From assembly GCF_025244665.1 (NCBI RefSeq), contig NZ_CP104205.1, forward strand, positions 3,531,001 through 3,595,000: a DNA stretch of 64,000 nt. Direction: 5' to 3'. Shown one piece after another: positions 59,701 to 64,000 of the stretch (the stretch's first letter is position 1; every line of letters begins with the position of its first letter). The notes under the pieces are model-generated. The model was not told the origin of the DNA and made no database searches. It saw nothing but the letters and a program-made list of their open reading frames with translations. Made by a program: the position numbers and the translations under genes. This DNA comes from Maribacter litopenaei. Its GTDB lineage: Bacteria > Bacteroidota > Bacteroidia > Flavobacteriales > Flavobacteriaceae.

Positions 59701-59998
59701 GAACTCGGTCTTGTTGATTGACTTTATAAACCTGCGATTGGCCGAGGGAGTGTCCTTAAAACAGGCGGCCATTGAAGCTGGGGCCGTACGTACTACGCCC
59801 ATCCTATTAACAGCAGGAACCGTGGTTATCGGGGCATTTGTCATCCTTTTTGACCCTATTTTCCAAGGCCTGGCCATCTCCCTCATGGGAGGAACCATTG
59901 TCTCTACCGTATTAACATTACTGGTGGTCCCCTTGGTGTATTATATGATCGAAAGAAAAAATCACCCGGAGCAGCCTTCGGAAACTGAACTAGAATAA
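56776..59998 (+). CDS. RND family efflux pump inner-membrane permease; three frame breaks
   Basis: About 1073 residues, full RND plan with 12 helices and two large periplasmic loops. Start MKEGLAGKIAKLFIGSKLTV; TM4 has TGIVVDDSIIIAENMHRH with the proton-relay DD. Breaks: about 57139-57147 (CTGAGA; CCAGA restores NKHMNQMPQGV), about 58335 (A5 run; +1) and 59558-59561 (CCGA; CCAGA restores VGWFQNFKAPVVMMV). It exports drugs, lipids or metals by proton antiport; the substrate cannot be told. Third gene of the operon. Confidence 0.93.
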
Positions 59999-60010
59999 AA
60001 CTTGATAAAG

Positions 60011-60304
60011 ATGAAGCTATTAATCGTCACCGTTGTGGAGGAGTTCGATACCGAAATCCTTCAAATGTTTAAAAAAGCACATATCGATAGCTATAGCGGC
60101 TCCGATATCGATGGCTATAAAAATGTTGCGCCCATGGTACGCGCCGCTAGTTGGTTCCCCAGCGAAAAAGGCGGGGTGGAGTCCAGTCTCTTCTTCTCCT
60201 TTACGGAGGATGAAAATATCGACCAGCTTTTCGGCCTCATTAAGGAATTTAACAGCAAGATGGAAACCAATAACCCTATCAAAGCGGTTGTGCATTCCCA
60301 TTGA
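60011..60304 (+). CDS. Small cytoplasmic protein at the end of the efflux operon
   Basis: 97 residues from ATG 60011 (MKLLIVTVVEEFDTEILQMF); a TTG at 60002 is also in frame. A beta-alpha-beta pattern (KLLIVTVVEEF, SLFFSFTEDENIDQLFGLIK, PIKAVVHSH) suggests a ferredoxin-like fold similar to small proteins (DUF3240/PII-like) found beside RND pumps elsewhere. It follows the pump stop by 12 bp. Possible regulator or sensor; unproven. Confidence 0.7.
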   Translation: MKLLIVTVVEEFDTEILQMFKKAHIDSYSGSDIDGYKNVAPMVRAASWFPSEKGGVESSLFFSFTEDENIDQLFGLIKEFNSKMETNNPIKAVVHSH

Positions 60305-60312
60305 AAAATCTA

Positions 60313-60488
60313 TTTAACCTGGAATAGGCATTAGGAGAGCGTTGTGAAGGTAAAAAGCGCAATAAAATAAAGTGGTTTGGAAATTTTGGCATAGCACCGC
60401 TATGGTGAAATTGAAAATACAGCATAGCCTTTTATTTTGAAGCGATTTTTAGCTGTAACAGCTTTTCTAAAGCATAATCCGGGTTTAA
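60313..60488. repeat. 176-bp MITE-like element, copy 2
   Basis: Same length and orientation as 27191-27366, about ten mismatches by eye. The left end is TTTAACCTGGAATAGGC and the right end GCATAATCCGGGTTTAA. It lies between the small gene after the RND pump and the DUF2892 gene, 9 bp past a stop codon. Confidence 0.85.
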
Positions 60489-60505
60489 CCCTAAATACAA
60501 TTATT

Positions 60506-60712
60506 ATGATCAACAGATATATTCGTGCCATTGCCGGTACTTTTATCATCATTAGCGTACTATTGGCCCTCTATGTAAACATCAACTGGTTATGGTTTAC
60601 CGTTTTCGTTGGAGCCAACTTGTTGCAATCCTCCTTTACCAAATGGTGCTTGATGGAAGATATCCTGCGAAAACTAGGGGTAAAGGATGCCGATAAAGGA
60701 TGCGAAGCATAG
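60506..60712 (+). CDS. DUF2892 (YgaP-like) membrane protein
   Basis: 68 residues from ATG 60506 (MINRYIRAIAGTFIIISVLL). Two hydrophobic segments (IAGTFIIISVLLALYVN and WLWFTVFVGANLLQSSFT) and C-terminal WCLMEDILRKLGVK with one Cys, typical for the YgaP transmembrane domain that often goes with rhodanese genes; no rhodanese is nearby. An upstream in-frame start (60437) lies inside the repeat element and is rejected. Confidence 0.8.
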   Translation: MINRYIRAIAGTFIIISVLLALYVNINWLWFTVFVGANLLQSSFTKWCLMEDILRKLGVKDADKGCEA

Positions 60713-60743
60713 TGTAGTGAAATGATAGGGGTGGTTTGGATGT

Positions 60744-61468
60744 CTATTCAAAATTGTTTGGCGAGCCACCCTTGTTCCGGATTTTCTTGTCCCACCACAC
60801 ATAAAGACCAAATGCCAATAGACTGGCTAAGGAACCCCACAACAAGCCTGTTTTGAGTCCGTCCGTGCTTTTGCCAAAATAGGCAATAAAAAGGGTCAAG
60901 GGGGCTATCCCTACTAAAGTGGCTCCAATGAACTTCCAATAGCCCATTTGCAGCAATCCGCCCACAAAACTAATGGCATCATTGGACAAAAAAGGGTTGA
61001 GACGGGTTACGATAACCGCCCAAAAGCCATAATCGTCCAAAAAGTCCTCTACTTTCTTTTCAGACTTTCCCCCAATGATTTTCTTTACGATGGAATCCCC
61101 AAAATAATCCCCAATAACATACCCCACAGAAGATGCGGCAAATACCGCTACAAAAACAATGACGCTTCCCCAAAAAGGTCCATAGGCCAATATAGCCACC
61201 ACCATTAATAGAACAGAGGGTATAATGAGTAGGAACATCTGTGCAATCATGGCTAGGACCAACACCATGGGGCCCATCCAACCAAAACCGGAAACCCATT
61301 CCTTTATCTGAGCTTCGTCATCGCTTGTCAAAACATCCCAGGCATTATTAAAAAAAGAGGCCACTTCGGGAATATGAAATACGATATGATCAATCCGACC
61401 ACTAGCGTCATGGAAAGGTATAGCGGTAGTCTACTCTTACTATTTTTCGAGGAGGTGTTTTTAGACAT
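60744..61468 (-). CDS. VTT/TVP38-type (DedA-like) membrane protein; frame break at 61366-61369
   Basis: About 241 residues, six helices. The VTT core is ASSVGYVIGDYFGDSIVKK, then VTRLNPFLSNDAISFVGGLL. The real start is ATG 61466-61468 (MSKNTSSKNSKSRLPLYLS); at 61366-61369 TCGG (plus) stands for TCTGG and restores FIFPEVASFFNNAWDVL. The family includes lipid scramblases and TMEM41B relatives; the exact role is unknown here. Confidence 0.87.
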
Positions 61469-61598
61469 TTTTTACCTATAATTTTATGCTGAAATGATGA
61501 AAGGCTTTTTTATATCCAAAAAATATAAGGGATTAAAATGTTTCATATAGACTCTAAAATCAATAAATTAAACTCGAAACCAACATTACTAGTCAATA

Positions 61599-63171
61599 AT
61601 GAACTATTCCGAGAAGACTTGTCGCATTTTATCCCTTAACCGCGCTACTAATTTTTAGTATCTCCTGTAAAGAACCACAGGAAAAGTCGGTACCTGTGAC
61701 CAAACCAAACATCATTTACATTCTTGCCGATGATTTAGGGTACGGAGAATTAGGGGTTTATGGACAGGAAAAGATAGAGACACCTAACATCGACGCCCTT
61801 GCTCAAAGCGGTATGCTTTTCACACAACATTATACCAGTGCACCCGTTTGTGCCCCGGCCCGTTACATGCTGTTGACCGGTAAGCATTCAGGGCATGCTT
61901 ACATAAGAGGCAATGATGAATGGGGCGTACGTGGCGATGTATGGGACTATCGAGCTATGGCCGAAGATTCTACATTGGAAGGGCAGCGGCCCATACCGTC
62001 CAACACAGTGTTACTGCCCCAAAAACTGAGGGAACAAGGCTATGCTACAGGAATGGTAGGCAAATGGGGCTTGGGAGCCCCGCATACGGAGTCCATTCCC
62101 ACAAAAATGGGGTTCGACTTTTTCTTTGGCTATAATTGCCAACGACAGGCACATACGTATTATCCCCTTCATCTCTATCACAATGAAAATAGGGTGCATC
62201 TTCAGAACGATACTGTACCCCCATCCACCAAATTCCCTGAAGGAACAGACCCAAACAATCCTGAAAGTTATGCGCCTTATAATCTTACCGAGTATACTCC
62301 GGATTTGATGTTCGAACAGATGACACAATTCATTTCTGAAAAGAAAAATGACCCTTTCTTTTTTTATTGGGCCACCCCCATTCCCCATAACCCTATTCAG
62401 GCCCCGCAACGCTGGGTGGACTACTACAAGGAAAAGTTTGGATCGGAAGAACCCTATTTGGGCGATAAAGGATATTATCCGCATCAAAATCCACGTGCAG
62501 GCTACGCGGCCATGATTTCCTATCTCGATGAGAATGTGGGCAAACTTATCGACCACCTTAAGAAAGAAGGTCTCTACGATAATACACTCATTATTTTTAG
62601 TTCCGATAATGGGGTCACCTTCACCGGGGGAACCGATGGCACTTTCTTCAATAGCTCAGGTCCTTTTGGTGAGGAACGCGGAAAGGGAAAAGGTTTTGTG
62701 TATGAAGGGGGTATCCGAGTGCCTATGATTGCCAGTTGGCCTGGTCATATACAACCTGGTACGCGAACCGACCATGTATCGGCTCAATATGATGTGATGG
62801 CCACACTATCCGCCTTAATTGGTTTTGAAAAACCATCGGACACGGATGGTATCAGCTTTTTGCCCACCTTATTGCAGGAAAAAGGACAACAAGATCACGA
62901 TTTTCTTTTTTGGGAATTCCCTGAATATGGAGGGCAGGTCGCCATTCGGATGGGCGATTGGAAGGTCGTTCGCCAACATTTAAAGGATGATGAATCTCCT
63001 ACTTTAGAACTGTTTAATCTACAAACAGACCCTGCCGAAACCGAAAATGTCGCCACCCAGCACCCCGATATATTGGAAAAGGCAGCGGCCATTTTTGCTA
63101 GGGAACATACCAATGCGGAAACGGAACGGTTTCGGATTCCTCTAATAGAATCGGGATTGTTGGGTTCCTAA
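61599..63171 (+). CDS. Lipoprotein arylsulfatase (type I, CxPxR); frame break at 61609-61614
   Basis: About 523 residues. The N-terminus MNYSRRLVAFYPLTALLIFS then ISCKE is a lipoprotein signal, visible only when CCGAGA at 61609-61614 is read as CCAGA. Metal-binding IIYILADDLGYGELG, the formylglycine signature CAPARYMLLTGKHSGH (CxPxR), GMVGKWGLG and IFSSDNGVTF are in order. The Cys would be converted to formylglycine and the enzyme would cut sulfate esters, probably from algal polysaccharides, outside the cytoplasm. No true FGE gene is in the window. Confidence 0.93.
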
Positions 63172-63403
63172 ACGTAACATGGAGTAGAACTCTAGATTTT
63201 ATGGCTTTTATCCTGAAATAGATAGAACATACCCTAAAATCATTGTTAATGATTTTATAAATCCAGTAATTCGACCTAAAAACTTCACTTTTCATCGATT
63301 GGAGTAGCTACAGTGTACAACCAGCACGTAGGTATTAAGAACCGGGTTCGCACAGACCATTAGCTAGGTCAACGTTCTTTATTTAATTCAAAATTTCTTT
63401 ACG

Positions 63404-64000
63404 ATGAAAGCAAAACAGATATTGTCCATCCTAACCATACTAACCATCTGTTTGTTTACCAACGCCCAAGAAAAAACACACTGCATCTATGATGATTGTG
63501 GTTTTGAACCCGGGCAAACCGTGTACCTTTTTGGCGACCAGGTACAACTACGGGAAGCGCCCACAACAAATTCGAAAGTGCTGAAAACCCTTTCCATTGG
63601 TTCACCCTTGGTGATACAAGAAAAGCATGAAAACTCTTGGCGCTACAAAGGGATTGACCATCATTTCTATAAAGTGTCTTACAAAGGTAAAGATGGCTAT
63701 ATACTTGGTGGATTGATTGCCTTGGAAAAGAAAACCATTCAAGATGTGGTACATCTCTTCGGGCGGAGCAAAACGGGAAATGAAGACTATCTCTTGATCC
63801 GTTCCTTAAAAGATGATGGCAGTTTTACTGAAAAATCTACCCGATTGGCCAATAGCCAGTTTTATTTAAGTGCTCCGGGAAATAAGGGTCTGCCGAATAT
63901 TGAGGGAATCCTATTTGTGAATTATCTCGGCCGAAGCCTGTGGAGTTGAAGGTGGTGGTATTTACCTTTTTCAACAAGAAGGTTCCCTATATCAAGTAGC
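63404..64000 (+). CDS. Secreted SH3b-like domain protein, 3' partial; frame break at 63925-63930
   Basis: At least 199 residues; runs off the window. Signal peptide MKAKQILSILTILTICLFTN, then a bacterial SH3-type domain (QTVYLFGDQVQLREAPTTNS, VSYKGKDGYILGGLIAL). As read the frame stops at 63949; TCTCGG at 63925-63930 repaired to TCTGG gives FVNYLAEACGVEGGGIYLFQ through the end. Probably periplasmic, perhaps cell-wall binding. The upstream 63172-63403 holds no gene that I can support. Confidence 0.75.

Noticed and set aside
60437..60505. DUF2892 start at 60437
   Set aside because: This upstream part lies inside the 176-bp repeat element; the ATG at 60506 gives the usual family length.
1..64000. 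Programmed ribosomal frameshifting as the cause of the many breaks
   Set aside because: It would have to work in dozens of unrelated genes, in both directions, with no slippery heptamers, and it would not explain in-frame stop substitutions at the same pentamer.
1..64000. Genome decay (mass pseudogenisation)
   Set aside because: Breaks fall in essential genes (fabH, accB, accC, recJ) at a single pentamer, while the rest of each coding sequence is fully conserved.
1..64000. CRISPR array, rRNA operon, prophage or insertion sequence with transposase
   Set aside because: I looked for spaced short direct repeats, rRNA signatures and transposase or integrase genes and found none.

Overview
The window comes from a marine-type Flavobacteriaceae (Bacteroidota) chromosome. 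I infer this from the gene families (KirBac-type channel, prolyl oligopeptidase, TAT-exported Gfo/Idh/MocA protein, DUF5009 acyltransferase, a lipoprotein sulfatase), from the TAnnTTTG -7 promoter elements, from the lack of strong Shine-Dalgarno sites, and from the moderate, AT-leaning base composition. Most of it is housekeeping and transport DNA. One AT-rich accessory patch lies at about 35.5-37.7 kb.

Layout. 0-3.4 kb: the end of an AddB-like PD-(D/E)XK nuclease and a convergent short-chain dehydrogenase. 3.4-11.6 kb: sugar porter, K+ channel, tRNA-Ala(GGC), universal stress protein, GNAT, MATE pump, enoyl-CoA hydratase, 2OG-Fe(II) oxygenase, queD and lpxH. 11.7-19.6 kb: mostly minus-strand genes (MFS exporter, VOC protein, recJ, OsmC, DUF819, HopJ-family protein, rsmI). 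19.7-27.2 kb: plus-strand tdk-alr-mscL-asd, prolyl oligopeptidase, an ABC ATPase and arfB. 27.3-31.3 kb: a sugar-acid cluster (GntP permease, pentonate-type IlvD/Edd dehydratase, FAH-family dehydratase), preceded by a run of minus-strand genes up to 35.5 kb. 35.5-37.6 kb: two unknown genes between diverged repeats. 37.8-43.6 kb: the accC-accB-fabH-rpmF-yceD-pdxA block with divergent ribE. 43.7-54 kb: DUF5009 plus SSS symporter, TauE, M14 peptidase, DUF2202, Gfo/Idh plus SUMF1-like pair. 54.2-60.7 kb: a TolC-HlyD-RND efflux operon. 60.7-64 kb: VTT membrane protein, sulfatase, SH3-type protein.

The most striking signal is at the sequence level. About 35 to 40 reading-frame breaks hit conserved genes. 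Nearly all lie exactly where the conserved protein requires the pentamer CCAGA (TCTGG on the other strand). The window instead reads CCGAGA/TCTCGG (+1), CCGA/TCGG (-1), or CCGTA and a few other variants. Repairing the site to CCAGA restores the expected protein each time. This looks like a consensus-calling error at a modified base. It implies that the genes are intact in the cell and that the organism carries a DNA modification activity on the asymmetric site CCAGA. Broken genes are therefore annotated as single CDSs with the repaired extent.

A second notable structure is a 176-bp element with terminal inverted repeats, in two nearly identical copies at 27191-27366 and 60313-60488. In the first copy its ends supply the stop codons of both flanking genes.
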